The notes: a model not told the origin generated them from the letters alone. Counted from the first letter of the stretch, positions 35,661 to 47,981 are shown. The stretch: DNA of 64,000 nt from Chlorophyllum brunneum (GCA_963576785.1 OY756143.1:2976001-3040000), one strand, 5' to 3'. A program made the numbers and translations.

Positions 35661-37323
35661 TTGCATAATTTGAACTTGGAGGATGAGGAAGGGTCAGAGT
35701 ATAAAGAGTCAGGTAGAAAATCTGGGACTGGGCCAGACTTGTAGACCTAAGTATATAAACCCCCCAATTTATGTCAGTTTGAGCGCAGTAGCTTAGGGCT
35801 AGGGACAACGTGAGGGAAGGAAGAATATCGTTTGTTCGAGGAAACATTCGCTTTTCACCGGCGTCCTTTTGGCCGTGATGCTCGTCGTGATGCACACAAA
35901 CACTTCAACTTACTCCTCTACTCCTCCGCGTCCAGGCTAGGCTGGGTTTTCATCGACGGTATCTCAATTTTGTCGTTCTTGCTCTCTTTCCTTCGCTGAT
36001 CCTTCCATGAATTCAGTCATGCTCATTGCCATGCGAAGATGTTGGGATGCACCCGACAACACCAGAACACCGATCCAGAGAAGCTGAGGTTGGCTAGACG
36101 CAGCAGGTGTGATTTCTCTTCCACGCTCGGCGAACGATCTGATGATGGTGCTTCATAGGTCTATTGCGGTTCTGGTCTACCCTCACGGGCTGCTATATGA
36201 TTTTGGTGACGAACTATGTTCTCGAACTTAGCAAGTACTACGCTCTCGATTGATGGGAAATCTGACAATTTGGCCGACGACGGTACTCTCGACGATTTGT
36301 TTCTTTCTGGTTTCTGCAAAACAGGCACACCCTGCGATGAAATGTCAATTATAGGCCGAGGCAGGGTTCCCTCGCTTGCGACGGGGCGATGGTAGTTTTG
36401 GCTTGAAGCCATGGCATTGGAGCGTGTGAGCGCTTTGCAACCGTCTTTGATGCCTTGTGAGCGGAGGAGCACAGTCCGAATAATAGTTTTGAAGGTCATT
36501 CAAAGACAAATTACCCCCCTCCTATGTAGAATGCGTCGTTTTTTTTTTTTGCTAATTTCATCCACCGCGGCGTATGCCACTTCCAAACGACATGGACACC
36601 CCCATTCGGATTGGGTTAACAACTAACCCGTATGCGTACCACACGGGTACCATACCATACCCATACCCAAGCCAAAATCCGCCAAAAGCTGTACCCGTGG
36701 TCCATGGGTACGGGTTAGTCCCCTAAAGCAGACGCATACGTAGTACGCCTTATACCCGCACGCAGGGTATAAGCGGGTGACCCCAAATTTATTCACGGGT
36801 TACCCATGTCGAACACTAGCTCAGGCTGAGGCTGAGGCTAGTAGTAGCAATGGGTTACACCACAGATTCCACGAACACCCAACCACGGCCACACCCTACC
36901 CAATCTGTCTCCAGGACCGTGATGACGAAGCCACAGTTATGATGGGACGACGAGACAAAGCGAGCTACGAGCCAATGGAGTGAGGATAGAGACAGCGGCG
37001 ACAACAATGGGGAAGCCGACTACGTCGCCCCCAGCAACCGTACAAATGTAGTGAGACGGGCAGGGGAGCCATACTGGTCAAACCGCACTGTATCCATGTT
37101 GATCACTAGATAGACACCAGCCGCTACACGGCAACAGAACCATGCTAAGCAGTTTGCCTGCGCGAACACAAAACTCATTCCCGGAAACTTGTCCACATGC
37201 CTAGGTATTACGATCCGAAGTAAAGCTGCGACAGAAATGTGTATAACAAAAGGTCAACTAGTACTCGAATAAATCTGACGAAGCAAGAAAAAAATCAAAG
37301 CTACGAGCAACCACATTGCTCTC
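35661..37323. other. no firm gene; contains a CCCGTAC-rich repeat island
   Basis: A minus-strand frame 36412-36161 (MASSQNYHRPVASEGT, 83 aa) has protein-like composition but no motif or paralogue; I leave it as possible only. Bases 36625-36800 are rich in GGGTAC/GTACCC words in both orientations (listed separately). The rest is not recognisable. Confidence 0.35.
36625..36800. repeat. GTACCC/GGGTAC-rich inverted-word repeat island
   Basis: The words CCCGTATGCGTACC, ACGGGTACC, CATACCCATACCC, GTACCCGTGG, CATGGGTACGGGTTAG, ATACCCGC, GGGTATAAGCGGGT and CACGGGTTACCC occur within 180 bp, some as inverted pairs. Similar GTACCCG-rich ends occur at the edges of some fungal DNA transposons, but no transposase frame is present here. 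It could be the remnant of a terminal or subterminal repeat. Confidence 0.35.
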
Positions 37324-37875
37324 TCACGGATTGAGATCTACGGCCATCATCTTGACCTCTTTCACGACGTCTTTCAGCATTACTTCGCCGTCCTCATTCA
37401 GGATGTTGTACTTCCACCACGCCTCAGGTGCCGTGTCGATAAGGAATCGGGGATTGGGGATAATGCGGACTGGCAGGAGCTCTTTATCCGCCGTCGTCAA
37501 TTCGTAGACACAGAAATTTGTGCCCAAGGCGCTCAACCCAAACAGCTTGGGTGTAAGGATGCTACCAGAGGCGAATTCGACGAACCTTTTGCGTATCTGG
37601 TCATCTGCCTCAGTTCGCGAAGAGACTTTCTGGAGGGCGAGGGACGTCTTGATTTCAAGGAAGAAGACTGGCACCTTTCGTTTACTAACAATGTAAAGGA
37701 CGGTGAAGTCCATAGAGCCTGTGATGCGCTTGAACTGGGGGGACACCTGATAGTGCTCATTAGGAGGGAAGAGCTCAAACAGGAGGGTGTTGTAGGGTCC
37801 ATAGAAGTCGCTCTCATCTGTAGTGAAGAGATCGACGAGACTGAATTGTTCAATGACGTTGTCTGACCAAGGCAT
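37324..37875 (-). CDS. PD-(D/E)XK nuclease-like protein
   Basis: A single exon of 183 aa with no frame break. The core ITGSMDFTVLYIV (Asp56) followed by VPVFFLEIKT (Glu74-x-Lys76) fits the D...ExK active-site pattern of the PD-(D/E)XK superfamily. A downstream block (FGLSALGTNFCVYELTTADK, then IDTAPEAWWKYNIL) resembles stand-alone PD-(D/E)XK-like proteins that are abundant in Agaricomycetes. Their substrate is unknown; some occur with Crinkler-type proteins or transposons. The start MPWSDNVIEQF is the first ATG of the open frame. The ORF sits alone among decayed duplicates and its promoter was not identified. The active-site assignment is by motif only. Confidence 0.6.
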   Translation of the reverse strand: MPWSDNVIEQFSLVDLFTTDESDFYGPYNTLLFELFPPNEHYQVSPQFKRITGSMDFTVLYIVSKRKVPVFFLEIKTSLALQKVSSRTEADDQIRKRFVEFASGSILTPKLFGLSALGTNFCVYELTTADKELLPVRIIPNPRFLIDTAPEAWWKYNILNEDGEVMLKDVVKEVKMMAVDLNP

Positions 37876-38489
37876 ATCTTATTATCCGTCAGCTGGTATC
37901 AGGGTCAGTGGACAAAGGACAGACCTAGACACAAGGAGGGGATGAGGCTAAGAAAATTCGAAGTGGATGGTAGATTGTTGTTCGAACTCCGATTAACCAA
38001 TCGGTTCCAGCCTTTATAATATTTAAATATTGCTTTGGACCATCTCGGGCCATCCGGAAATGGCCGAAATAAATTCCCATGTGCATACGGATGGCCCAAA
38101 AATAGTTTCATAGCCTACTCGACCAGTGCCACCGCCATTGTGGTTCACCCAATGTCAGTCCACACTCCACCAACTTCGTGGCCCTCATTGCTGGCTGCTT
38201 CAGCTCGATGTTCCTGGCGCTTACATGCGGTGTTGCATTAATAATATAACTTGGTACGACACGTGGACGGACAATTCTTCCGCTCATCTCAGCCCCTTTC
38301 TTTTGCTGATCCTCGACGGATAAAGGACCATCAAGAGTCCCAACCCTCAGCACCCTCTCCACCCACCTCTTCTTTAGATTCCTCAAAGCACCTTCACCAG
38401 CTTTCAACCTGACCGTCCTCCTGCCACGCTCCAAACCCGAGTGCCGTTAGATAGTCAAACCATCTGTCCCGGGGACCAGCCTCAACTCC
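37876..38489. other. no gene recognised; shares a block with 38950-39070
   Basis: Bases 38120-38240 (GTTCCTGGCGCTTACATGCGG and flanks) are a diverged version of 38950-39060 (GTTACTGGCGCTTACACGTG). Both follow or precede Lon fragments, so they belong to the same duplicated unit. No open frame is conserved between them. Confidence 0.35.
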
Positions 38490-38935
38490 TCACGTTGCCA
38501 ATTACAAAGCTGTAGTGGTCCGTGGTCCAGCCATCGTGGCTGCTATCAGGGGCATGATGAAACGATGAAATTTGTCATCCCTCCACTGGAGTTTGCTTTC
38601 AAAGACGAACGGTTATTGGCGTTAACTTGGTTCATCTTTTGGTGTATATTGCAAGGTGTGTTTGCGGCTGCGGGAGGGCATGATGAGAACGAGGGCGAGG
38701 GAAAGAGGGTCCTACACCAGTTTGTATCCATGCTCAGCCGTGAATAAACTCATGCATGAAGGGGTTGAGGTTGCCGAGGAAGCGAGGAAGGTTTTTCGTG
38801 AGGCCTTGGCGAAACTCCAAGTATCTGAGCTTGCTTCCGAAGCGAGGAATCTTCTCGATTGGTCGACCCAGGCTCGTACCTTTGACTTTCTCTCCTATTT
38901 CCGAGCTCATTGGATGTTATAGATCCCACGAGACC
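38490..38935 (+). pseudogene. Lon-derived fragment with internal deletion
   Basis: The sequence reads YKAVVVRGPAIVAAIRGMMKR before a stop-containing stretch (parent: [20 protein letters not shown]). It then reads GVFAAAGGHDENEGEG (parent [15 protein letters not shown]) and jumps to EARKVFREALAKLQVSE and LLDWSTQ (parent [22 protein letters not shown]). The Lon first intron follows, ending TTATAG|ATCCCA. About 700 bp of parent exon 1 is missing in the middle. Confidence 0.7.
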
Positions 38936-40965
38936 CACAGGCGTCAGAAGTCTCCACTACGGTTCGACTAATGCCAACACAAGCTCATTGTCATTAGCTT
39001 GTTGCATGAGTGTTTTGGCTCGGTGTTACTGGCGCTTACACGTGGTGTTCCATGACATGGACAGGCGCTCGTCTCATCCCCCAAGGATGACAAGAAGGGA
39101 GAGAATGGCCAGAGTTCCTTTGTCTGTGCCCTCAATACTCTGTACTTTTGCGTGAGCTGTGGGATACGTGAGCCCTGTCGCTGTTTCACAATGGTATTCG
39201 TTATCTGACGGAACTCACAGTAATATAATCTTGGGGACTGGTGCGAAGAAGAAAGGGGATATCGTGCTTTGAGATTTTGGGTAGGTGTTCAACTTGAGTG
39301 ATAGATGTCGTTAATACTCCTCCCTATCCTCACTCAAGCTTTTTTAGTACAGGTGATTCTACTCGAACGAGCATTAGCTGGTGGAATTGTCAAACGCGAG
39401 CTACACTTTTGATTATAATTCCCTGCTAATCGTACGTACAGTCTCCTCTATGTATGACTCCAGCATTTCGTCGAGTGCTAGCACTCACTCCCAATCCCCT
39501 TACAGATTGCCCAGGCACGCAGGTTTAGGCACATCTCCCTACAGTCGGTCGAAGACCCTGTCAAGCACGACGTGAGTAACCCCAGTACTTGTTCAAATAC
39601 CCTTGCCACGATTTGCATTGCTTACGCCTTGCAACTAGGATTGCTTTACTCGGACATTCACGAGTTTTACGGGCGGACATTGTCCAATGGTATACCAGAA
39701 AATATCATTGTATGCACAGTGTGGAAGTAATATATGGTTCACCAATGGTCGGGACCATCACTTTAGTGCGTCGACAAGTAATAACGATGATACGACCTAG
39801 ACGGGTTAGGGCTGGGTGACTGCCACATCACCTAGCATCTTAACTTTAAGGACTGGAAAGAAATAGCTTCAATTCTGTCTACTCTTCGTATTATTGGAAA
39901 TCTCAAATATTCGGCCTGGAGGTTGACAGGAGAATATGCACTACGAGGATGCGCATTAGGTCTATCCAACACCCCTACGTTGCCTAAGGTCGGGGGTCGG
40001 CGGCGGCACCGAAAGCCGGGCGGCGGGGAATCTTGTTTGCCGGCTTGTGTGGTCGTAGCTGGTGTTGGCTGTGGTGGGTAGGACTTGTGGTAGGGGGATT
40101 GGGTGGACCGAGGGTCTCGCGCTCGAGTGACAGGATCATATTGGGATGAGAGATAGGAGTGTCAATGGAAACCTTTTGTCAATCATCTAACGTCATCAAA
40201 CCAAAGATAGGTCAGAAAGTTAATAAATCATTTCGTGAACGAGATCATTGTATGAACCGCATATCTCTTTCCTAGCGCAATGGTGATACTCGTGATTCAT
40301 GGAGAAGCGTAGAAAATAGACCAGTCCTCATCAAAGCCTCTTGCAATAAAAGTTGAGCAGCGGCGTTCAACCTGAAAGAATTCACATTAGATTGGGAGGA
40401 GATACCGGATTGTGACGGTGGAGGGACGGGGAGTGTTGAGAAAAGATATGTGCCCAGTGGACACGGCATCGGACCATTCAAGCGGCATCGATCCCAGTGT
40501 GCATAAAAAGCCACCCATCCGACTGGGAGGTGCTAGTAGTCACCAAGGGTTTCCCCAGTGTGTGCAGACAAAACGCAGATATGTGTTCGCGCTGGGCAGT
40601 TCCACATCTACATCGTGGTCCGTCCAGCGTATAGAAAGCTTGCCAGATAGGAACTAGGCAAAATTGAACGCATCAAGGCCTTTGTGGTATCCCAAATACA
40701 GTGACAACACACAAGGCCAACAGTAGCAGCTACAATCTTGGCACATACGCCGGCGCTGTTAGACGGTAATGTGAAGTAATTTAATGATGACCACTCTATA
40801 CCCGACCTAATACCACCATACCAGGCGTACCATGAACCCACTAGCAGTCACTCTCGTTCTACCAAATCTTGTGATCTATTCTATGACAATTGCCCTCCCT
40901 GCATCTCATTCTCCCTGGTTTCAAACCATTTTCGCATAGTACCGTTCAGGAAACTGTCTGTCTAC
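38936..40965. other. no supported gene
   Basis: The first 200 bases are the duplicated block noted at 37876-38489. Beyond 39200 I find only short frames without motifs. A GC-rich patch at about 39985-40090 is not coding in any frame I trust. Confidence 0.35.
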
Positions 40966-42955
40966 CCCCCAAGACCATTCCGAACATGATCACGAGCAAC
41001 CAGGGGGCGATGACCAGAAAATGGAATCAACTCTTTCGTGGTCAACACCCTCCTCGTCTGTCTTCTCACAGTCTTCTCACCCGTCTGGTACACCACTACC
41101 AGCGGCTGTTCACCCCTTACAACGCACTTCAGGCATGATCGACCTGTAAACATCGAGAACGTCCAAGCTCAGCCGTGTAACGAAGACGATCCATCCACGC
41201 CTTATCCGATGTTGCCCAACTCAATACAGGACAAGTCGATTGAAACGCGTAATGAAGATGTGAGAAAGGTGCTTGATGAAGAGTTGGCGAAACTTCAGAG
41301 GCTGGATCCTGTCGCCAGCCAAGTGAACGTGAGCCTCAACTGGTTAACCCAGCTTCATACCCACACCTTCACCCTCTCTCTTACCCGCTAACTTGTCTTA
41401 TCTACGCAATACAGAATCCATGGGGCCAACGCACATCAAACACTTCCTGACACATGCCAACAGGGTCCTGGGGGAAGATCACTATTGTCTAACTAGCATG
41501 AGATCTAGGCCTTCGCTGTCGGAAGACCGCATGGGATGCTTCGAGATAAGATCATCTGTCTGGTAGGACTACCGGGTGTGGGCGCGAGTAATACTCGTAC
41601 ACTTGGGACATAGTGTTTCAGGTTCGGTGTGGGTGGGTTGATGGACCCTGTGGAGATTGAGTTTTCGTTCTGTGGAGCTGATGGGATGGATGGAGCGTTA
41701 CCAGGAAAGATTGTTCGGGCATTATAGGTGTTGGAACAAAGGACACGCTCGTGCTTATCGATGACGTGGGCACGATTAGGAGGAGAATCAAGGCGAACGC
41801 CCTTCTTGATTCTGAGCTGAACAAGAGTTACCTTGATCACTAGTATGTGCTTCACTTCAGCTTTTATTTCAATCACGCCTTCACTCACTATTCGTTCCTC
41901 GGCATGGGCGTCCCCGCTGACGTATCTCGTGTTCTCTTCATATGTACCGCCAACCATCTCATACCATCCCAGCAACTCGGCTGGACTGTATGCAAGTACT
42001 CGAACTGTTGGAACACGCGACTGAACAAAAGGCTGCGATTGCTTCGCGGTCTCGCGGGCGGAGAAAGCTTTAGGGTTAGGAGGTACAGATGTCCGGGCTG
42101 AGGATGCGACACTGGATATGTTGAGCATCGGGAGAGTGATGTTGGGATTTGAAGGAGCACATTGATAAGGTGAGAGGTCCGATGTTTAGTTCAAGGAGGG
42201 GTTGTTAATCGAGGGTTGGTGCAGATTTATCGGAAAGCTTCGTTGAAGCTCGTCGAGGATCTAGGTGAAGACACGTTACCTGAACCCAAAGATGCTCTGA
42301 GTGCGGCTGGTACTTCTACTAACACACATCCGTCACGTCAGAGACCTCCAGCTTCGTTGAGGGTGATTCTGTACCATCACCTGCATTACCACTGTCACCC
42401 TTACCACCACCTCTACTGTCGAACCTCAAAACCCCACCAAACAAACGTTCTACGCACGAACAACACAGCGCGGCAGCGGCGGAAGGCCTGCACAACGGGA
42501 AAACTGTCACAATGGATGAGAGGAAAGCGATGATGAAGGTTACACTGAAGAAGTTGAAGGAATATGTTGGACTGCCTGAGGTCCGACTGTATGTTATCCT
42601 ACCCCCACCTGGTATTTCAACTGGGTTGGAGTACCTTGGAAATGGGAGTGGTGCTATTGAGGCTATGGTACGTTTCATTCGGTCCTCTCAAATCTCGATA
42701 ATGACAACTGATTTGTGTAGAGTATGCCAAGTAAATGCGGACGTCAACCTACGGGTAAACTCAGTGAAGTCATTCGCAAGTCAACTCAGATCGGGGTGAG
42801 TTGGGTGAAGGCTCATGTGTACGAACTTGGGATTATAAGGACGCTAGGAGAATAGCTTTTTACGTACATGTGCTTATATGCCTGGAAAAAGTATTAGGAA
42901 GGAAGGACCGAGTGCTGGGACAGCATTGCTAGGTGCGTTTGTGTTGTTATTTACT
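40966..42955 (+). pseudogene. largest Lon-derived pseudogene (exons 1-6 represented, introns kept)
   Basis: Colinear remains of Lon run from the linker (CCATTCCGAACATGATCACG matches 25826 on) to the protease domain. Matches include [38 protein letters not shown], intron 1 ending TACAG before CCATGGGGCCAACG, a degenerate P-loop (GLPGVG, without the Lys), GALPGKIV, a copy of intron 3, [33 protein letters not shown], and [18 protein letters not shown] around the catalytic Ser. Many stops and indels occur in between. Because five introns can still be traced, this arose by DNA duplication of the locus at 25678-29283. Confidence 0.85.
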
Positions 42956-43074
42956 GATTCGCACCTTCACCACTGTCTACCCCAGGAACGGAGTTTGACC
43001 CTCTCTAAATATATTTCCCTCAACTATTGGTGGAGTGGTGTTTCAACCGTACCTGGTACACCGGAGACCTTCAT

Positions 43075-43620
43075 TCTCGTCAATTCCACACCACCACTGT
43101 CACCGTCACCTTCCTCCAATATTGAATGCCAACCACCACCAAACGAACCCCCCACGTGTGACAAGGAGATGGGGCCATCGGGAGAGGGACAGGTTCACGA
43201 ACCCCATGAGAGCAAAGTGGGTTTTGAATGATGAGCTTGCTTCTAATCTGCGCTCGCAATGATTCGAAGGCACATTCTCGAACTCGAGATTGCGAGATAT
43301 TGTCTTCAGCTAACCCACCCCACTGATGCTCCGAATCATCTTGGAACGTATGAGTTATAGTGGTTCTAGCGGGTGGACGGCGCATTTCGTCCTCTTCGTC
43401 GTCAATATAGATATTAATCCTTTCACCAGGTGTCGTTCACAAGGTCACCAGGGCGATTCCTAGTACAACGGTGGCGCTCGCGAAGGCCCACCGCGGGGCA
43501 GGTACCAAAGGTCTTCGTCAGAGCCTCTATGTATCATAACTGTCGGTGGTCCGAGGGTTTAGGGTCATGCAAACCAGGGTGAGGAAAGTGTTTGGTCAGG
43601 AGTTATCGAAACAGAGATTA
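43075..43620 (+). pseudogene. mosaic of small Lon and NACHT-like fragments
   Basis: Bases 43080-43165 (ACCACTGTCACC...CCACCACCAAACGAACCC) match the Pro-rich linker in Lon exon 5 (28310-28370). Bases 43541-43577 match 31918-31955, upstream of NACHT-like copy A (GGTCCGAGGGTTTAGGGTCA). They are followed immediately by GTGAGGAAAGTGTTTGGTCA, the Lon VRKVFDEEL segment (27019-27040). Pieces of two neighbouring genes are thus joined within 80 bp. Confidence 0.55.
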
Positions 43621-44167
43621 CGCCGAGGGTGCTATGAAAAGGTTGGACTCCTACCATCTGAATCGTTACGGTTGATGTTACCTCACAACGCGCAACCATC
43701 ATCATTATCTTCTTCACGTTTCCAGACACTGCGTGTGAATGAGGTCACAATTTTGGAGTCCATGAATACACGACATAAAGATAACTTGCATCACCATATT
43801 TTCGAATTTCAGAACCTTCTGATGTGGAGAGGATGATGCTGTGTTGCTGCTACGGGCAAGTTTCGACAAACTGCGCAGTTTGTAATAATATTCAATATTC
43901 AATCTCGACATGGGGAACTCGCACGTCAGTATAAACAGTTAGATAAATCCCGAGTCATGAGTAGAATACTGTATTAAATACATGCATCTTGGCGTAAAAA
44001 TGCGCGCAAAGTGGAACTTGATGGCATCTCATCAAGAGATGGACTCCAAGGCATGCTTCGACTCATCATGCACATCTGATCTTGGAATGCCTTTCTGGAT
44101 TTAAAATCCCCCATCGTACATACCCCAATCACCCCATGCTGCATCCTACACCTTCCACACAAACCTA
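43621..44167. other. no gene recognised
   Basis: Between the mosaic fragments and the third DUF6533 gene. Short frames only. The last 100 bases should contain the promoter and 5' UTR of the DUF6533 gene; no specific element was identified. Confidence 0.35.
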
Positions 44168-45558
44168 ATGTCACTTCTTGAATCCGTCATTAGCTTGGAA
44201 GGTGCCATTCTGGGAGCTCGATACCTAAATGGTGAGTTGTTAACATCATTACTTGTCAACTAGAATTATATAGTTCGAGTTAATTAGCTATTGCGTTATC
44301 GTGCTTGGTTTATGATCATGTCCTCAACTTTGACGAGGAATTGATGGATATTTGGTTGCGTTTTCGACAACGGACGGGAGTTAAATTGATGTTTCTCCTG
44401 GGACGGTATACTACTGAGATTTCTGTGATGTATACTGCTGCAGGTAAGTCTCATAAGGAATCTACCCATTGTTAACCTATACACGTAACACCAGTCTCCG
44501 GGGGTTTCAACTTTCATATGGATACCCAAGTGAGTATATTATCACCTACCATAACCTACCCATTTTGCTTAATACGATTTCGAACAGGAGTAAGTTCCCA
44601 GATAATATGCCTTACAGCTTGAATTCGTAATCACCTACTATCAGCTGTCGCCACTGGATTGTCGTAGTCACTCTTTTCCTAAACATTTCTATGGTTGGTA
44701 CAGAAGGTCCGTCAAAAACGAACACACACATAAACCAAGATTACGAATTAATTAACAACAAACAAAAACCAGGAGTCGTAATCTACCGGATACGATCTTT
44801 GTGGGATTTCAACCGCCAGATAACTTATGCTATCGTAGCAGTATCTACGATAACATTCATCACAGTAGTCATATCCACCGCTTTTGAAGTTGCCAAACTC
44901 CCAAGTTACGTTTTTTTCTTCAAGTCATGAACTCGAGCTGATGGACTTGTTAGGTTTTTTCGGTGTTTTTCCAGGAATTCGTGAATGTTTGTTCTTTTAT
45001 ACGAATCCAGAGCCGATTTCTTACATGCTTCTGATGGCTGTCGCCCTGGTAAGTTCTTCATAAACTCTATCAGATAACTATCTTTGGCTTATTTGATAAA
45101 ACCAAGGTATGCTGGGACATGTTCAATATTTTGATGTTTACTTTCAACACGTTTGCGAGTCCGTATCAGTGCTCTGGGGATGTCTTGAAACGCTTCAAAT
45201 CAGACGGAGGACGTTACTTTCTTTGCCTTCTTGGTGAGGAGCCATATATTTCTTGGACGATGGATTAGTATCCTAATCCAAACAGCAATTCACTCCGTGC
45301 ACTTGTTTATGACGGCATTTGGGAGGGTAAGTGCTTGAACCCAATGCCCCATAATTCCGTCAAATTAACTCAAATGTTAGGAGTCGCGATTCTCTGCTAT
45401 ACCGTATGTCGTTATGCGGACTCCACTCTCAACCCAAGTTCTCACTTTGATGTAGCCTGGTTTCCACACTTTGCATCATTGTCAATACTCGAATATTTCA
45501 TGGAATGGGTCGCGAGGTCGAACGTGAAGCTGATTTTTCGAAGCTAAGTCTTATCTAG
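44168..45558 (+). CDS. DUF6533-family multi-pass membrane protein, copy 3
   Basis: Exons: 44168-44231, 44288-44443, 44495-44529, 44588-44589, 44645-44706, 44773-44904, 44954-45048, 45107-45233, 45286-45326, 45381-45403, 45456-45558. They total 840 nt, 279 aa, with exon lengths identical to copies 1 and 2. The 2-nt exon GA lies between AACAG and GTAAGT. Key blocks are MSLLESVISLEGAILGARYL, ALSCLVYDHVLNFDEELMDI, LMFLLGRY, VVIYRIRSLWDFNRQ and NTRIFHGMGREVEREA, ending LSLI. The protein is predicted to be integral to a membrane. The frame is intact. This copy is on the plus strand about 32 kb from copy 2, so the family has spread and inverted within the window. Confidence 0.87.
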
Positions 45559-47117
45559 CGAAATAACATACGGAACTGCCCCTTTGGATCGCTCGAGATG
45601 TAACGGCGGACATGTATTCCCTACATTCCTGCTATTGATTGTGACGGAATGTTCTCGGAAAACGCAATCAAAGCAGCAGAATTATGGTACAATGCAGCGA
45701 ACTCTGCAGTGACAGTTGCGACGATAACAACCACGAACTGTGGGATCAAGAATTGCATGCAAGTTGTGATCCATCTCATTGCCTCTATTGCAGAGGGAGG
45801 AGGGGTTACGATCAATAAAGAACGAACATGGCCTTTCAGAAGGCAGGACGGTCGCTGGTTACGACATGAATCGGGATAGTCACGAGTGAGGCGCTTGGAT
45901 ACGGACGAAGCACTCGAATATATGCACGGCGGTTCGGATGCTGGCAAGAACACGGAAGGAAACCAGGTGCGCAGTACCGAGTGAAATCGAAAGGGGAGGG
46001 GGAACCAACAAGCGGCTCTCGCTGTGACTTCTAGTCTTAGGATTACCACCAAAAGGATTCGTGATCTCACCTTGGTCGGCAGATCGAAACCACAGATACG
46101 CTCTGTTTACCGCCGCTCTTTGAACGCCAAACAACCAAGTGGGTGGTTCTGCCTGAGCTTTTGAGAGTCGGAAGTGGAACAAGAGGTCGCCTAGGTCCGC
46201 AGCGATGTTTCGTCAGTCGAATACCTCGCACCGTGACCGCCAGTTCAAAACAATGAAGAGCAGGCCACGACCTTCCAACCCGTCTCGAAGCTGGAAAAAG
46301 CGCAGGTGTGAAGGGCGCAAATCACAACTTATTTTTCCCACGACCTTTACAACAAACATTTGGATCTATCAAGGGTTCACACTCGGAAGAATATTCCGAA
46401 CGCAACTACGAACAACCCGTAGAGAGAGAAGCCCAGAGTTCGTCGTCCCCTTCCTCATCCCGGAAAAAGTATTTGATGGCTCCTAATGAAGATACGACCA
46501 GCCGCTCCTATGCCCCTCCCGCTGCGATACGAACAAGGAACTTTATCAAAGATCGACTCCTTAAAGGAGCTCATAAGATCTGTTGTACAGTTCTCTAATG
46601 TTCCGATTTCGGATTCGGTTCTACATGGTATTTACCCCGCATACATGGCAGAATGGTATTTTCCAGACGCCGTGAATGACAACATCGATATCAATTCTAC
46701 TCTTTTTCTTACAATTTATCGGTTAACAGAGTCGCATAGAACGGATAAATCGATGTTGGTGTATTAATAGGTAAGTTATTAGTAGTCGATAATCATACGG
46801 GTGCAGTGTGTGGTGGTATTGTTATAACGACAGCATGAGTATGGGAGCAAAGCTTATCCAGCGCAACTTGAATATAGAGTATGTTCACACAATCCGGAAG
46901 GAACTAGACCAAACCTCGACCCTCTCTCCCCTCGTTGCATCACTTCTCATGACACCGGGCCACATAACACAATTATAGTATCTAACCGGGATTTGTCATT
47001 ATCGAAGGGTTCGCAAGATTACAAAACCCATGGGTCTTGATATAAGATGTCGCTCTATCTCTCTCTAGCTCCGATCACTTCCCTCCTCCCCCTACCAACA
47101 AGAGCACTCATTCACAA
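45559..47117. other. no supported gene
   Basis: Frames at 45621-46070 (minus) and 46205-46600 (plus) show no domain, and I could not extend them by splicing. A Ser-rich stretch near 46430-46470 resembles Lon linker composition, but I could not confirm homology. The region just upstream of 47118 is the promoter side of the glutathione transferase gene. Confidence 0.35.
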
Positions 47118-47981
47118 ATGGTTCTCAAACTCTATGGTTTTTCAAAATCAACAGCTACGCGCCGCGTCGCTCAAATCCTGCACGAAAAACTCGTCCCATT
47201 CGAGTTTATCGAACTCGATCGATCTTCAGGCGAACATAAAACGCCTGCGTATCTCGAGAAACAACCTTTTGGTCATGCGCCTATCATAGTACGTTCCCTT
47301 CCTCACTCAAATTATTGTAATATAATATACATATAGGACGATGATGGGTTTATTTTATACGAAAGTCGCGCCATCTGTCGCTACGTAGCTACAAAATGGT
47401 CAAAGCAAGGCCCAGAACTTATCCCCACCGATCTCAAAGCAATGGCATTATTCGAACAAGCCGCTTCCGTCGAAACATCCATCTTCGATCCCCAAGCCGT
47501 GAAAGTAGTATTTGAAAAAGTTATAAAACCGTGAGTAACCCTTTTTTTTTTAATTTCAAATATCACTATAATGAAGGGGTGTTAGGGCGAGAGGATTGGG
47601 AAATACGAATGAAGTTGTATTTCAAGAAGGTGTTAGGGCGCTTGAACCGGAATTGGATGTTTATGAGAGGATATTGGGTAAACAGAAATACCTTGCTGGG
47701 AATGTACGTTTCCCTTGTTAACACACATATATAATCTTATAACCACAAATTATAATAGCAACCCACTCTAGCAGATTTATTCCACGTCCCATTCGGTTCA
47801 GCACTCCCAGCAACCGGTGTCGATTTTTTCTCAAAAAGACCCAACGTCGCTCGGTAAGTCATTCTTTGTGAAACATCGGATATGAGATTCTGATTTTTGT
47901 ACAAGATGGTTCAAGGAACTTACGAGTCGACCTTCATGGATCGCTGTTAAAGACGGCGTCGAGAGTAAATTATCTTATTAA
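47118..47981 (+). CDS. glutathione S-transferase (phi-like)
   Basis: Exons: 47118-47288, 47337-47530, 47577-47703, 47759-47853, 47906-47981. They total 663 nt, 220 aa, the normal length for the class. The N-terminal thioredoxin-fold domain starts MVLKLYGFSKSTATRRVAQI, with the likely catalytic Ser11 in the KSTATRR motif. FGHAPII and DGFILYESRAICRYVA form the glutathione-binding Pro loop and the ES motif. The C-terminal helical domain contains LDVYERILGKQKYLAGN, ADLFHVPFG and VARWFKELTSRPSW. It conjugates glutathione to electrophiles or reduces peroxides in the cytosol. The stop is 77 bp from the convergent stop of the next gene. Confidence 0.9.
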
